NCBI GenBank assembly: GCA_002291955.1
Contig: DBBA01000365.1
Location: forward strand, 1-38,720
DNA length: 38,720 bases
Direction of reading: 5' to 3'
DNA from: Rhodobacteraceae bacterium UBA996
GTDB lineage: Bacteria; Pseudomonadota; Alphaproteobacteria; Rhodobacterales; Rhodobacteraceae
The position numbers and the translations under genes were made by a program. The notes below the pieces were generated by a model. It was not told where the DNA came from. It did not search any database and was given only the letters and a program-made list of their open reading frames with translations. Shown here piece after piece: positions 8,139 to 16,028 of the stretch (positions within the stretch are counted from its first letter, which is position 1; each line of letters starts with the position of its first letter).

Positions 8139-8184
8139 CGCAGGATGTGCCTGGTTCCCCCCTCTTGAGGCAGGAACGCACATC
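8139..8184 (+). promoter_or_regulatory. Leader of the coat-protein gene with two GGA motifs
   Basis: This 46-base gap between the CsrA-like gene and the coat gene holds CAGGATGTGCCTG (8141-8153), able to form a CAGG/CCTG stem. It also holds GTTCC (8154-8158) and GGAAC (8173-8177), which can pair around a C-rich loop. GGA occurs at 8143 and at 8173, the second inside the AGGA ribosome-binding site. Two GGA motifs, one covering the ribosome-binding site, is the arrangement typical of CsrA-controlled mRNAs. Regulation itself is inferred. Confidence 0.35.
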
Positions 8185-9276
8185 ATGGCGACCACCATCG
8201 TTGGAGTCGGCGACGTCAAGGCAGTCAAGGCGTGGGCGACCACGCTGGCAGTCGACGTCAAGAAGAAGATGAAGTGGGCGAACCGCAAGTGGATCGGCAC
8301 CGATCCCAACGCGATCATCCACGAGAAGACGCAGCTGGAATCCGACCCCGGCGACCGTGTCAGCTTTGACCTCCTCATGTCCTTCCGCGGCGATGTCATC
8401 GAGGGCGACGATGTTGCCGAGGGCCGCGAAGAAGACATGCAGTTCTACACCGACGAGGTGCGCATCGACCAGGTCCGCAAACCCGGGTCCGCGGGCGGGC
8501 GGATGTCGCGGAAGCGGCAGGTCCACGACCTCCGCAAGCTCAACAAGGAACTGATCGGAAAGTTCCTGGCCGAGTGGAGCGACCAGGCCATCTTCGCCTA
8601 CCTGTCCGGCGGCCTCGGCATCAACCAAGACTTCAAGTTCCGTCGCGCCTTTGCCGGGAATCCGTTCCAGGCGCCGGATGCCGCACACCAGATGTTCGGT
8701 GGGTCGGCGACCTCGATCGCCACCATCACCACCGCCGACGGCCTGACCAAGCAGGTGTTCGAGCGCGTCGGGGCCCGGGCGCGGATGATGAACGCCATCG
8801 ACCTGAACACCCCGCAGATCAACCCCGTCACGGTCGAGGGCGAGGAACGCTACCTCTCCATCATCAACCCCTGGCAGGAAACCGGGATGCGGCAGCAGAC
8901 CGGCGAAGGTGGCTGGCTGGAGATGACCCGCGCGCTGGCGACGGCCGTGGGCAACAAGTCCGACTTCGTGCGCGGCGGCACCGGGATGATCAACGGCATC
9001 GTCATCCATACCGACGCCTCGATCATCCGCTACAACAACTTTGGGGCTGGCGCCAACCTGCCCGGAGCGCGGGCGCTGTTCCTCGGCGCCCAGGCTGGCG
9101 CCATCGCCTACGGCACGACCACGAAGCAGCGGTATTTCTGGAACGAGGAACTGCGCGACTTCGGCAACAAGGTCGCCATGGCGGCCGGGGCGATCGTGGG
9201 CATCAAGAAGACGCGGTTTAACGACCGCGACTTCGGCGTCATCTCCATCGACACCTACGCCGTCCCGGTCAACTGA
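8185..9276 (+). CDS. Major capsid protein (N4 gp56 family)
   Basis: 363 residues from the ATG at 8185, with AGGA nine bases upstream. It forms the HK97-fold shell. Recognisable family segments are TQLESDPGDRVSFDLLMSFR, VRKPGSAGGRMSRKRQVHDL, LNKELIGKFLAEWSDQAIFA and FGNKVAMAAGAIVGIKKTRF. The length and the absence of a protease domain or cleavable delta domain fit capsids assembled on a separate scaffold, encoded here two genes upstream. An in-frame upstream extension to 8095 exists but overlaps the CsrA-like gene and has no ribosome-binding site. A perfect GC-rich hairpin follows the stop by eight bases. Confidence 0.9.
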   Translation: MATTIVGVGDVKAVKAWATTLAVDVKKKMKWANRKWIGTDPNAIIHEKTQLESDPGDRVSFDLLMSFRGDVIEGDDVAEGREEDMQFYTDEVRIDQVRKPGSAGGRMSRKRQVHDLRKLNKELIGKFLAEWSDQAIFAYLSGGLGINQDFKFRRAFAGNPFQAPDAAHQMFGGSATSIATITTADGLTKQVFERVGARARMMNAIDLNTPQINPVTVEGEERYLSIINPWQETGMRQQTGEGGWLEMTRALATAVGNKSDFVRGGTGMINGIVIHTDASIIRYNNFGAGANLPGARALFLGAQAGAIAYGTTTKQRYFWNEELRDFGNKVAMAAGAIVGIKKTRFNDRDFGVISIDTYAVPVN

Positions 9277-9284
9277 TCCGGCCT

Positions 9285-9308
9285 GCCGCGCCCGACGCAG
9301 GGCGCGGC
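9285..9308 (+). terminator. Perfect 9-bp GC hairpin after the capsid gene
   Basis: GCCGCGCCC (9285-9293) and GGGCGCGGC (9300-9308) flank the loop GACGCA. The hairpin starts eight bases after the capsid stop. No T-tract follows, so a full intrinsic terminator is unlikely. It may instead block 3' exonucleases and raise the level of capsid mRNA, or act as a partial terminator. Confidence 0.6.
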
Positions 9309-9340
9309 GCACCCCGCAACCCCGATAGAGGACACAGGCC

Positions 9341-9790
9341 ATGCCGATCCTTCAGACCCCCGAAGCCGCCCGCCTCGCCCCGATCCTCGACATCGCGGTG
9401 GCGGGGCCGATGTTCCAACAGACCTTCACCTTCGTCCACAGCGGTGCAAACATCACGGCCGCCGCCGACAAGATCGAGATGGGGGCGCTGCCCGCCCATG
9501 CCCAGCTTCTCGAAATCGAGGCCATCCAGATCGGCATGACTGCGGGCACGACCTTCGCGTTCGGCTTCATGACCGGCGAGTTCTCGTCCCTGCTCGACAC
9601 CCGCACCGTGGGCAACGAACTCCTGACCGCCCAGGTCATCAACACCCTCGTGCGCGTCCCGCCCCACACCTACTGGAACCTGCCGAAATCCGGGCTGGTC
9701 CGGTCCATCGGGTGCATTCTGTCGGCCAACGAGGCCGCCGCCGCCAACGGGTCGAAGCGCATCCATCTGACCTGCCGCTGGCGCTACTGA
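9341..9790 (+). CDS. Probable head decoration or minor capsid protein, 149 aa
   Basis: ATG at 9341, with GAGGA at 9329-9333. It is predominantly beta-strand with alternating hydrophobic residues (FQQTFTFVHSGANITAAADK, EMGALPAHAQLLEIEAIQIG, TFAFGFMTGEFSSLLDTRTV) and ends in HLTCRWRY. It lies directly after the major capsid gene and is bracketed by two perfect hairpins, which suggests a separately metered, abundant virion protein. Genes here often encode decoration proteins, but no named family was recognised. Confidence 0.6.
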   Translation: MPILQTPEAARLAPILDIAVAGPMFQQTFTFVHSGANITAAADKIEMGALPAHAQLLEIEAIQIGMTAGTTFAFGFMTGEFSSLLDTRTVGNELLTAQVINTLVRVPPHTYWNLPKSGLVRSIGCILSANEAAAANGSKRIHLTCRWRY

Positions 9791-9803
9791 TCCAGCCGCA
9801 GAC

Positions 9804-9833
9804 GCCACGGGCGCCCCGCACCACGCCCGTGGC
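9804..9833 (+). terminator. Perfect 10-bp GC hairpin after the decoration-type gene
   Basis: GCCACGGGCG (9804-9813) and CGCCCGTGGC (9824-9833) flank the loop CCCCGCACCA. It begins 14 bases after the stop codon. No T-tract follows. Its resemblance to the hairpin at 9285-9308 suggests both serve transcript stabilisation or partial termination in the most heavily expressed part of the operon. Confidence 0.6.
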
Positions 9834-9864
9834 CTCACATCCAGCGTAGGGAAGGACGCGACCA

Positions 9865-10488
9865 ATGCCTGTCATCATCGAATCCCTGATCCAGCGCCCG
9901 GGCGGCACCACCGTGCATCTCGATGGTGTGGCCTACCATTTCACGCCGGACTCCGTTGGGCGGCACACCTGTGCGGTCGCCAACACCTCGCACATGCAGA
10001 CCCTTCTGGCGATCAAGGAGGGCTACCGGTTCCTGGGCGCGGTCGAGGGCGAAGCCGCGCCCCCGCCCGCGCTTGGCGCCGCACCGGGCCTTGCAGCGCC
10101 TGGTGTCGACCCCTTGCTTGCGGTCAGCACCATGAACAGCGACATCGACCCCGTCGCGGTTGCCGCCGCCAACGCCGCCCGCGATGCCGAGGAAGACGCG
10201 AAGCGCGCAGCGGAAGAAGCGATCCGCAAGGGCGGCGTCGCGCCGGTCGTCGCGCAGGTGCCGGTGGCGCAGGATGGCGATGACACCCGAAACCCCGAAG
10301 ATGCGCCCGTGCCCGCCCAACTCGTCGGGCAGGCAGTCGATGACGGGCTGACCCCGGACATGCCGCGGGAACAGCTGGGGTCGATCATGGAGGCGGAACT
10401 CGGCCGCTCGCCGAGCCCGCGCGCGAAGCCGGAAACCATCATCGCGCAGATCGTGCAGGGGCGCCGGGAGCGCGCCGCAGGCGCGTGA
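9865..10488 (+). CDS. Hypothetical virion-associated protein, 207 aa
   Basis: ATG at 9865, preceded by GGGAAGGA. The N-terminal 60 residues form a compact beta-rich unit (IIESLIQRPGGTTVHLDGVA, YHFTPDSVGRHTCAVAN, LLAIKEGYRFLG). A long Ala/Pro/acidic disordered region with a short helix (AANAARDAEEDAKRAAEEAI) follows. It ends in a basic helix, PETIIAQIVQGRRERAAGA. A small folded head with a disordered helical tail is typical of phage head-completion or accessory structural proteins. Its location between capsid and adaptor genes supports a head or neck role; the exact job is unknown. Confidence 0.65.
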   Translation: MPVIIESLIQRPGGTTVHLDGVAYHFTPDSVGRHTCAVANTSHMQTLLAIKEGYRFLGAVEGEAAPPPALGAAPGLAAPGVDPLLAVSTMNSDIDPVAVAAANAARDAEEDAKRAAEEAIRKGGVAPVVAQVPVAQDGDDTRNPEDAPVPAQLVGQAVDDGLTPDMPREQLGSIMEAELGRSPSPRAKPETIIAQIVQGRRERAAGA

Positions 10489-10505
10489 GCGCCGGGGAGT
10501 AGCCG

Positions 10506-11189
10506 ATGCCGTTCACGCAGTCCCAGGTGTTCGCTCAGGTCTCGGTGATCCTGAGCGACATCGACAACGTCCGATGGCCGCTCGCCGAACTGAACGGCTA
10601 CCTCCACCGCGCCCTTGTCTACATCGCGACCGAAAAGCCGTCGGCGATGGCCGAAACCACGTTCCTGTCGCTGCAGGCTGGCGCCTACCAGACACTCCCC
10701 GACACCTGGATCGCGATGGCAAGGGCGACGCGCAATGTCGGCCCCGCGCCCAACAACACGCCCCGCGCCGCCATCACCGCCGTCAACCGCACCGCGCTGG
10801 ACGCCTCGATGCCCGGATGGTCGAACCCCGCGATCCAGCCGTATGCGTCGACGGTGATGCACGTCATGGCCGACCCGGCCGAGCCGCGCGACTACTACGT
10901 CTTTCCCGGCAACGACGGCACCGGCCGCATCGAGGTGTCCGTGGTCCGGTATCCTGCTCCTCTTGGCGGGGCTCCGTTTTCCGCGAATGTCCCGGTGCCC
11001 GACATCTACTTCAATGTCGTCGTCGACCTCGTCATCTCCTTTGCCCTCCGCAAGGACATGGCACTGCCGGGATCGGCGGAACGGGCGATCGCGCACATGA
11101 ACGAGGCGCGGTCCGCCCTTGGGCTGAAACGGGTGAACGAAAAGATCACGACGCCGCGCGCGGCCTATGCACCGGAGGCAGCGCAATGA
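10506..11189 (+). CDS. Probable head-tail adaptor protein, 227 aa
   Basis: ATG at 10506, with GGGGAG upstream. The N-terminus is helical and typical of adaptor proteins that dock under the portal (SQVFAQVSVILSDIDNVRWP, LAELNGYLHRALVYIATEKP). A beta-rich middle follows (TTFLSLQAGAYQTLPDTW, TVMHVMADPAEPRDYYVFPG), then C-terminal helices containing DIYFNVVVDLVISFALRKDM. This layout matches the podovirus/SU10-type adaptor class as I remember it; the family assignment needs a profile search. The stop overlaps the next start (ATGA). Confidence 0.62.
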   Translation: MPFTQSQVFAQVSVILSDIDNVRWPLAELNGYLHRALVYIATEKPSAMAETTFLSLQAGAYQTLPDTWIAMARATRNVGPAPNNTPRAAITAVNRTALDASMPGWSNPAIQPYASTVMHVMADPAEPRDYYVFPGNDGTGRIEVSVVRYPAPLGGAPFSANVPVPDIYFNVVVDLVISFALRKDMALPGSAERAIAHMNEARSALGLKRVNEKITTPRAAYAPEAAQ

Positions 11190-11860
11190 CGGCATGGGAG
11201 CCCCTGGCCTCGTTCCTGCCTCACGTCTCGGTCTATGTCCCCGACGCCCCCCAGCCCGCGGCGCTGATGATGCTGAGACTCGCCGCGGCCGAGTTCTGTG
11301 AGGCCACCGCCCTGTGGCGCGAGATCGTCACCGTCGACCTGCCCGACGATCCGGTGGCGCTCGAAATCGCCCAGGAGTCCAGCACCATCGTGCGGATCGA
11401 GAGAGCGGAATACGACGGTCTCATGCTTGCCCCCACCGCGCTTGTCGATGTGTCGTCGCAGGACATCGGCGCCGATGGCCTCCGCGGGATCCCGCACTCG
11501 ATCACGCAGATCACCGAGAACACGGCGATCATCGCCCCATGGCCGACCGAGCCCGGCGGGTCGCTGTTCCTGAGCCTGATCCTCAAGCCTGTCGTCGGCG
11601 CGAGGTTCGGCGTCAGCGGGGCCACGACCCTGCAAACCGAACAGAACCGGGTGCCCAGGTTCCTGTTCGACAACCACGCCGACACCATTGCCCATGGGGC
11701 GGTGTCGAAACTGATGATGATGCCGCGGCAGTCGTTCACCGACCCCGCGGCTGCGGCCTATCACCTCGCCGCATTCGACGCCGCAAAGCGCGAGCGGGCC
11801 AGCCACGGGTTCAGCGGTCAACAGAGCGCGCGCCCCCGCATCAAGGCGCAGTTCTTCTGA
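11186..11860 (+). CDS. Second neck/adaptor-like structural protein, 224 aa
   Basis: ATG at 11186 overlaps the previous stop, with GGAGG at 11173-11177. It begins TAWEPLASFLPHVSVYVPDA. An N-terminal helical segment (ALMMLRLAAAEFCEATALWR) precedes a beta-rich region (IVTVDLPDDPVALEIAQESS) and a C-terminal helical tail ending ARPRIKAQFF. The helix-strand-helix plan resembles the adaptor encoded just upstream, and the C-terminal pattern MMMPRQSFTDPAAAAYHLAA is common in phage adaptor proteins. It probably forms a ring between the portal and the nozzle. The stop overlaps the next start. Confidence 0.58.
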   Translation: MTAWEPLASFLPHVSVYVPDAPQPAALMMLRLAAAEFCEATALWREIVTVDLPDDPVALEIAQESSTIVRIERAEYDGLMLAPTALVDVSSQDIGADGLRGIPHSITQITENTAIIAPWPTEPGGSLFLSLILKPVVGARFGVSGATTLQTEQNRVPRFLFDNHADTIAHGAVSKLMMMPRQSFTDPAAAAYHLAAFDAAKRERASHGFSGQQSARPRIKAQFF

Positions 11861-13581
11861 TGATCGACATCCGCGCCTTCACCGGAGAGATGCCGCGGCT
11901 GCAACCGCGATACCTGCCCGCGGGGGCCGCACAGGTCGCGCGCAACTGCCGTCTCGAACGGGGGTCGCTGGAACCCTATCGGGCCGCGAACCCGGTGTTC
12001 TCGACACCGTCGGTCCCGGTGTCGATCTACCGCTTCAACGGCGCCTGGCTGACCTTCGATGTCCTCACCGATGTGGTGCGCGCGCCGATTGCTGAGGACC
12101 GCATCTACTACACCCAAGACGGCGCCGGAGCCTTCGTCAGGCTCGCAGGCGGCACCGTCTATGCTCTTGCGCTGCCCGCGCCGGTGTCGGCTCCCACGGT
12201 CAGCATGGGCGGCGCCCTTGACGCCCGCCTCGCCCAGGCCGTGCAATACGTCTACACCTATGTGACATCGCTGGGCGAGGAAAGCCCGCCGTCGGCGCTT
12301 TCCGCGGCTGTGGAGTGGTCGCCCGGCCGTGTGGCGACCGTCGGCGGGTTCGCCGCAACCCCGGCCTCGCGCAGCATCGTCGCCCGCCGCATCTATCGGA
12401 CCCAGACCAGCCAGCAGGGCATCACTGCGCTGTTCTTCGTGACCGAGATCCCGGTCGCCACCACCAGCTTCGCCCATGATATCGCGACGACACCTCTTGG
12501 CGAGGTCATCGACTCCACCGACTACGACCCCCCGCCCGCCAACCTGCGGGGTCTGCGGGCCATGGCCAACGGCATCATGGTCGGCTTCGACGGCAAGACC
12601 GTGTGCTTCTCCGAACCTTACATCCCCCATGCCTGGCCCATCCGCTACCGGCGCAACGTCGACTCCCCGATTGTCGGGCTGGCCGCGTTCGGGCAGTCGG
12701 TGGCAGTCCTGACCGAGGAACGCCCCTACATCGTGCAGGGATCGACGCCTGACACGATGGTGCAGACCAAGATCGAGGATGGCCTGCCGTGCCTGAGCCG
12801 CGCCGGCATCGCCAACATGGGGTATGCTGCGGCCTATCCGACACACCGCGGGCTTGCCGTCATCAGCCCCTCGGGTGTGCAAGTTGTGTCGGAACCCTTG
12901 TTTACCATGGACCAGTGGGAGGCGCTTCGGCCCGCCGACTTCTTCGCCCATCACCACAACGGCCTCTACATCTTTGGCTATCCCGCCGCCGACATCGAGA
13001 CCATCTCCGGCGGCGCACATGACGCCACGTTCACCGGGCTGGACCTCTATGACGGTGGCGACCCGTCGGAGCCATCGCCTTTGGCCGCAGTTCTGGACGG
13101 CGGATCGCCGTCTCGCGCGTCAGAAACGAGCGCACTTGCCGCCATCGACTTCCGCAACCCGCAGCGGCCGTTCTTTACCCGGCTGGATGGCGCCATCGCC
13201 GCGCTTCCCTCGGCACTATGGCAAGACGAGCGCGACGGCCGCCTCTACATCGCAAGCCTGCAGAACGAGATCCTGGAGTTCGACGCCAGACTGTCCGGGC
13301 CAGCCCTGTATGTCTGGCGCAGCGGTCCCCTCATATTCACGGCTCCCGTCAACTTCGCGGGGATGCAAGTCGAAGTTTCCGGTGATCCAGTGACCAGCCC
13401 GGTCAGCGTTACCATCATCGCCGATGGGGTCGAGCGTCACACCGCTACGCGAGCCAACGTGCCGGTGCGCTTGCCCTCTGGCTTTCTCGCCCGCACTTGG
13501 GAAGTCGAGATCACTGGGACCGCGACCCTCACACGCTTCATCCTCGCCCAATCCTTCGATCAGTTGGGGATGACGGGATGA
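11860..13581 (+). CDS. Tail nozzle/stabilisation-type protein, 573 aa
   Basis: ATG at 11860 shares its first base with the last base of the previous stop (TGATG). It is rich in short beta repeats and aromatic residues, as expected of beta-propeller nozzle proteins such as P22 gp10 or T7 gp12. It opens with FTGEMPRLQPRYLPAGAAQV followed by ARNCRLERGSLEPYR, a common N-terminal pattern in this class. Later comes a fibronectin-like linker (YVYTYVTSLGEESPPSALSA), then blade-like segments (VCFSEPYIPHAWPIRY, GLAAFGQSVAVLTEERPYIV). It would close the neck under the adaptors and bind the fibre. Exact homology cannot be fixed by eye. Confidence 0.7.
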   Translation: MIDIRAFTGEMPRLQPRYLPAGAAQVARNCRLERGSLEPYRAANPVFSTPSVPVSIYRFNGAWLTFDVLTDVVRAPIAEDRIYYTQDGAGAFVRLAGGTVYALALPAPVSAPTVSMGGALDARLAQAVQYVYTYVTSLGEESPPSALSAAVEWSPGRVATVGGFAATPASRSIVARRIYRTQTSQQGITALFFVTEIPVATTSFAHDIATTPLGEVIDSTDYDPPPANLRGLRAMANGIMVGFDGKTVCFSEPYIPHAWPIRYRRNVDSPIVGLAAFGQSVAVLTEERPYIVQGSTPDTMVQTKIEDGLPCLSRAGIANMGYAAAYPTHRGLAVISPSGVQVVSEPLFTMDQWEALRPADFFAHHHNGLYIFGYPAADIETISGGAHDATFTGLDLYDGGDPSEPSPLAAVLDGGSPSRASETSALAAIDFRNPQRPFFTRLDGAIAALPSALWQDERDGRLYIASLQNEILEFDARLSGPALYVWRSGPLIFTAPVNFAGMQVEVSGDPVTSPVSVTIIADGVERHTATRANVPVRLPSGFLARTWEVEITGTATLTRFILAQSFDQLGMTG

Positions 13582-14126
13582 TGGAGGGCGAAGGCTTCAA
13601 CACCCGGCTTCTGGAACGCATCGAGGTGCTTCTGGGCGACCGTGGGCCGCAAGCCGAGCCACGCCGCGCCCTTTTGGTCGGCGACAAGGATGCGTTGCGA
13701 GCGGAGTTTCTGCCGCGGCCGTTTCAGATTGCCGAACTCACATCCGGTGTCGCCATGGCGGCCGCCGGGACGTGGGTAGAAGCCCTGCGCCTGGGGCTGC
13801 CCTTCGGGACGTGGGCGGTCGATGCGATCTGCACGATCACGCGGGCGAGTGCGGCGACCCTCGATCTTGCCGCGCGCATCGCTGACGAAGGTGGAGCGGT
13901 CATCCACGCCTCGGCGGCGACCTGCGCGCCGTTGGCCGCGAACCGCAACCAGTCGATTCCGCTGGCAGCAGTTGTTCGCGTGACTGGCGCAAACCAGTTG
14001 CGGGTGCTGACGCTGCAAGCCGCCATCGTTTCGGGGACGGCAACCGACACATCAATCACCCCGCAACTCAACGGCATCACCGGCGGTCCGCGTGCCACGA
14101 TCCTGCGCGCCTGGCGCATCGAGTAG
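13578..14126 (+). CDS. Hypothetical tail-associated protein, 182 aa
   Basis: ATG at 13578 overlaps the previous stop; a second ATG follows at once at 13581. The N-terminal third is helical and charged (TRLLERIEVLLGDRGPQAEP), followed by EFLPRPFQIAELTSGVAMAA. The rest is Ala/Thr-rich alternating sequence ending GPRATILRAWRIE, suggesting beta structure. It lies between nozzle and fibre genes, so a fibre connector or small tail component is plausible. No family recognised. Confidence 0.6.
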   Translation: MMEGEGFNTRLLERIEVLLGDRGPQAEPRRALLVGDKDALRAEFLPRPFQIAELTSGVAMAAAGTWVEALRLGLPFGTWAVDAICTITRASAATLDLAARIADEGGAVIHASAATCAPLAANRNQSIPLAAVVRVTGANQLRVLTLQAAIVSGTATDTSITPQLNGITGGPRATILRAWRIE

Positions 14127-14135
14127 GAGGCCGAC

Positions 14136-14972
14136 ATGGCAACCATTCCCGTCCGACTTCTCGCTCGCCGGGGCACCGCGGCCCAATGGGCGGCCGCAAA
14201 CCCCGTTCTGGCCGCTGGCGAAATCGGTGTCGTCACCAATCAGTCCACGCTGTTCGTCGGCAACGGCACCTCGACCTATTCGGCGCTGCCAAAGTATCCG
14301 GCGAACATCACCTCCGGGAACTTCACGCTGAACGGGATCTGGACGTTCACGGTCGCGCCTGTGCTGCCCAACGGAGCGATCGACACCGACGCGCTGGCCG
14401 ATGACTCCGTGACCGGTGACAAGGTTGCTGCGGCAGCTATCGACTTCGATCACCTCGCCCCCGCGATCCTGACCGACCTTCTTCCTCCGGGCACCGTCTG
14501 TGCCATGGCTCGCAGCACGGCACCGGCGGGCTGGCTTCCGTGCAATGGCGCCCTGATCGGGCGGGTCGCCTATGCCGAGTTGTTCTCCGCCATCGGAACC
14601 ACCTTTGGTGCCGGGGATGGGTCGACCACATTCGCTGTGCCCGACGTTCGCGGCGAGTTTATCCGCGGCGCCGATGGTGGCCGCGGCGTCGATGTCGGAC
14701 GTGCCCACGGCAGCGCGCAAGGTGACGCTATCCGCAACATCACGGGGTTCTTTTCCCAGCGTCACCTTGAGTTTGGTGACCTTAACCCGCTGTTGTCTTG
14801 GTCCGGCGCCATCTCGGCCACAAGTTTCTTCATGGGCAATGTCGGCTCGATTGAGGACAGCTCAGTCAATCGCAGCACTCAGGTAGTGAGCTTCGACGCA
14901 TCGCTCGTCGTGCCAACTGCTTCTGAAAATCGTCCTCGTAACATCGCTCTGCTGTACTGCATTAAATACTGA
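14136..14972 (+). CDS. Tail fibre with collar domain, 278 aa
   Basis: ATG at 14136, with GGAGG at 14127-14131. Residues 5-50 (LLARRGTAAQWAAANPVLAA, then GEIGVVTNQSTLFVGNG) match the attachment module at the N-terminus of Mtd-type and related fibres. Residues about 125-175 are a phage tail collar domain: PAGWLPCNGALIGRVAYAEL, TTFGAGDGSTTFAVPDVRGE, FIRG. The last 100 residues form the variable tip, ending in the collar-type motif ENRPRNIALLYCIKY. The tip DNA (about 14750-14970) is visibly less GC-rich than its surroundings, suggesting exchange or fast change of the receptor-binding end. It binds the host surface and attaches through the nozzle. Confidence 0.82.
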   Translation: MATIPVRLLARRGTAAQWAAANPVLAAGEIGVVTNQSTLFVGNGTSTYSALPKYPANITSGNFTLNGIWTFTVAPVLPNGAIDTDALADDSVTGDKVAAAAIDFDHLAPAILTDLLPPGTVCAMARSTAPAGWLPCNGALIGRVAYAELFSAIGTTFGAGDGSTTFAVPDVRGEFIRGADGGRGVDVGRAHGSAQGDAIRNITGFFSQRHLEFGDLNPLLSWSGAISATSFFMGNVGSIEDSSVNRSTQVVSFDASLVVPTASENRPRNIALLYCIKY

Positions 14973-14979
14973 GGTCGAG

Positions 14980-15513
14980 ATGCCTGACCCCATCACCGTC
15001 TACCAGACCGATGCCGCCGGTTACTACACCGGGCCTGTCATCGCGCAGCCAAGCCCGCGCGAGCCTGATCGCTGGCTGATCCCCGCGGGCGCGACGACGA
15101 CGCCGCCGCCGAACGCGGCGCAGGGGATGGTCGCGCGCCTCCTGCAGAACGGGACATGGGTGGTCGCGCCCGTGCCGCCTGCCACTACCCCGCAAGAACC
15201 GCCGCCGGTCGACATCGAGGATTTGCGAGCGACCACGACCATCCGCATGACGGTGTTCCTGAACAACGGCGTTCGTCTCGGGCACCTCACCTCTCAAGAG
15301 TATCTGACCTCGTGCCTGGGCTACATCCCCGCCGGGCCTTTGAGCGACGCCGTCGACCAGTTGCCGGAACCCGATCGCACACTGCTCCGCGGCACCTGGG
15401 CGCGCGGTTCCGAAATCGACCGGATGCACCCGGGCACCGAACTGATCCGGGTGGTCAAAGGCATGACGCCCGAACAGATGGACCAGGTGTTCGGGATCGT
15501 GTCACCTTCCTGA
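14980..15513 (+). CDS. Fibre-associated protein (possible assembly factor), 177 aa
   Basis: ATG at 14980, eight bases after the fibre stop. The N-terminal segment YQTDAAGYYTGPVIAQPSPR followed by DRWLIPAGATTTPPP resembles a module found in proteins encoded beside phage fibres. A strand GMVARLLQNGTWVVAPV and a Pro-rich linker follow, then a helical C-terminal half (VDQLPEPDRTLLRGTWARGS, VVKGMTPEQMDQVFGIV). It may help fibre folding or be a fibre accessory; no catalytic motif is visible. Immediate linkage to the fibre gene is the main support. Confidence 0.6.
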   Translation: MPDPITVYQTDAAGYYTGPVIAQPSPREPDRWLIPAGATTTPPPNAAQGMVARLLQNGTWVVAPVPPATTPQEPPPVDIEDLRATTTIRMTVFLNNGVRLGHLTSQEYLTSCLGYIPAGPLSDAVDQLPEPDRTLLRGTWARGSEIDRMHPGTELIRVVKGMTPEQMDQVFGIVSPS

Positions 15514-15534
15514 CGCCACCAGAGGGACACCGCC

Positions 15535-16005
15535 ATGAAAGTCTTTCTCACCCGGGCCGAGCAACTCGCCCACCTCAACATCGCCCGCAATCTCACGCGG
15601 TCCAAGGACTTCAAGAGCGACGCCGAGGCAATCGCGGGCTATTCGATCAACAACCCCGACGATCCGAGCGAGATCCCGCGACTGCGCAGCATCGCCGTGA
15701 TCGAGAACCGCTCGATTCACGACGCATGGATGCACTTCTGCGGCGTCACCGACGACTGGTTCCACCCGGAACTGGCAAGGATCTTCTTCACCTTCGTCTT
15801 CCACAAGGACGCCATGGGGATCAAACGGCTGCGGTCGCCTATCCCCGAATGGCACATCCAGGCGCAGGTGGTGGCGCTGCGGACTGGCTTCCGTTTCGAG
15901 GCGAAACTGAGTGCTGGCGCCGCAGATGGCTCCGATGCTATCCTGATGATGCTCACTCCCGAGCGTTGTCGGTGGATGCAGGACGCAGCCCCGGTTCCCG
16001 CGTAG
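15535..16005 (+). CDS. GNAT-like acetyltransferase-fold protein, 156 aa
   Basis: ATG at 15535 after GAGGGACACC. The C-terminal half follows the GNAT pattern: strand FFTFVFHKDAMGIKRLRSPI, helix EWHIQAQVVALRTGFRFEAK, then an acidic loop and the strand DAILMMLTPERCRWM, like the motif A/B ending GF-xE-G...D of GNAT enzymes. The N-terminal part (LTRAEQLAHLNIARNLTRSK) is helical. Acetyl-CoA binding residues cannot be confirmed by eye. A GNAT-like protein in a tail/ejection cassette is known from several podoviruses (from memory), where its substrate is generally unknown. Alternative: an unrelated structural protein. Confidence 0.55.
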   Translation: MKVFLTRAEQLAHLNIARNLTRSKDFKSDAEAIAGYSINNPDDPSEIPRLRSIAVIENRSIHDAWMHFCGVTDDWFHPELARIFFTFVFHKDAMGIKRLRSPIPEWHIQAQVVALRTGFRFEAKLSAGAADGSDAILMMLTPERCRWMQDAAPVPA

Positions 16006-16028
16006 CGGCGACCAAGAGGACTGCGGCC

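Noticed and set aside
14136..14972. Diversity-generating retroelement acting on the Mtd-like fibre
   Set aside because: No reverse transcriptase, template repeat or cluster of adenine-rich variable codons is visible in the window.
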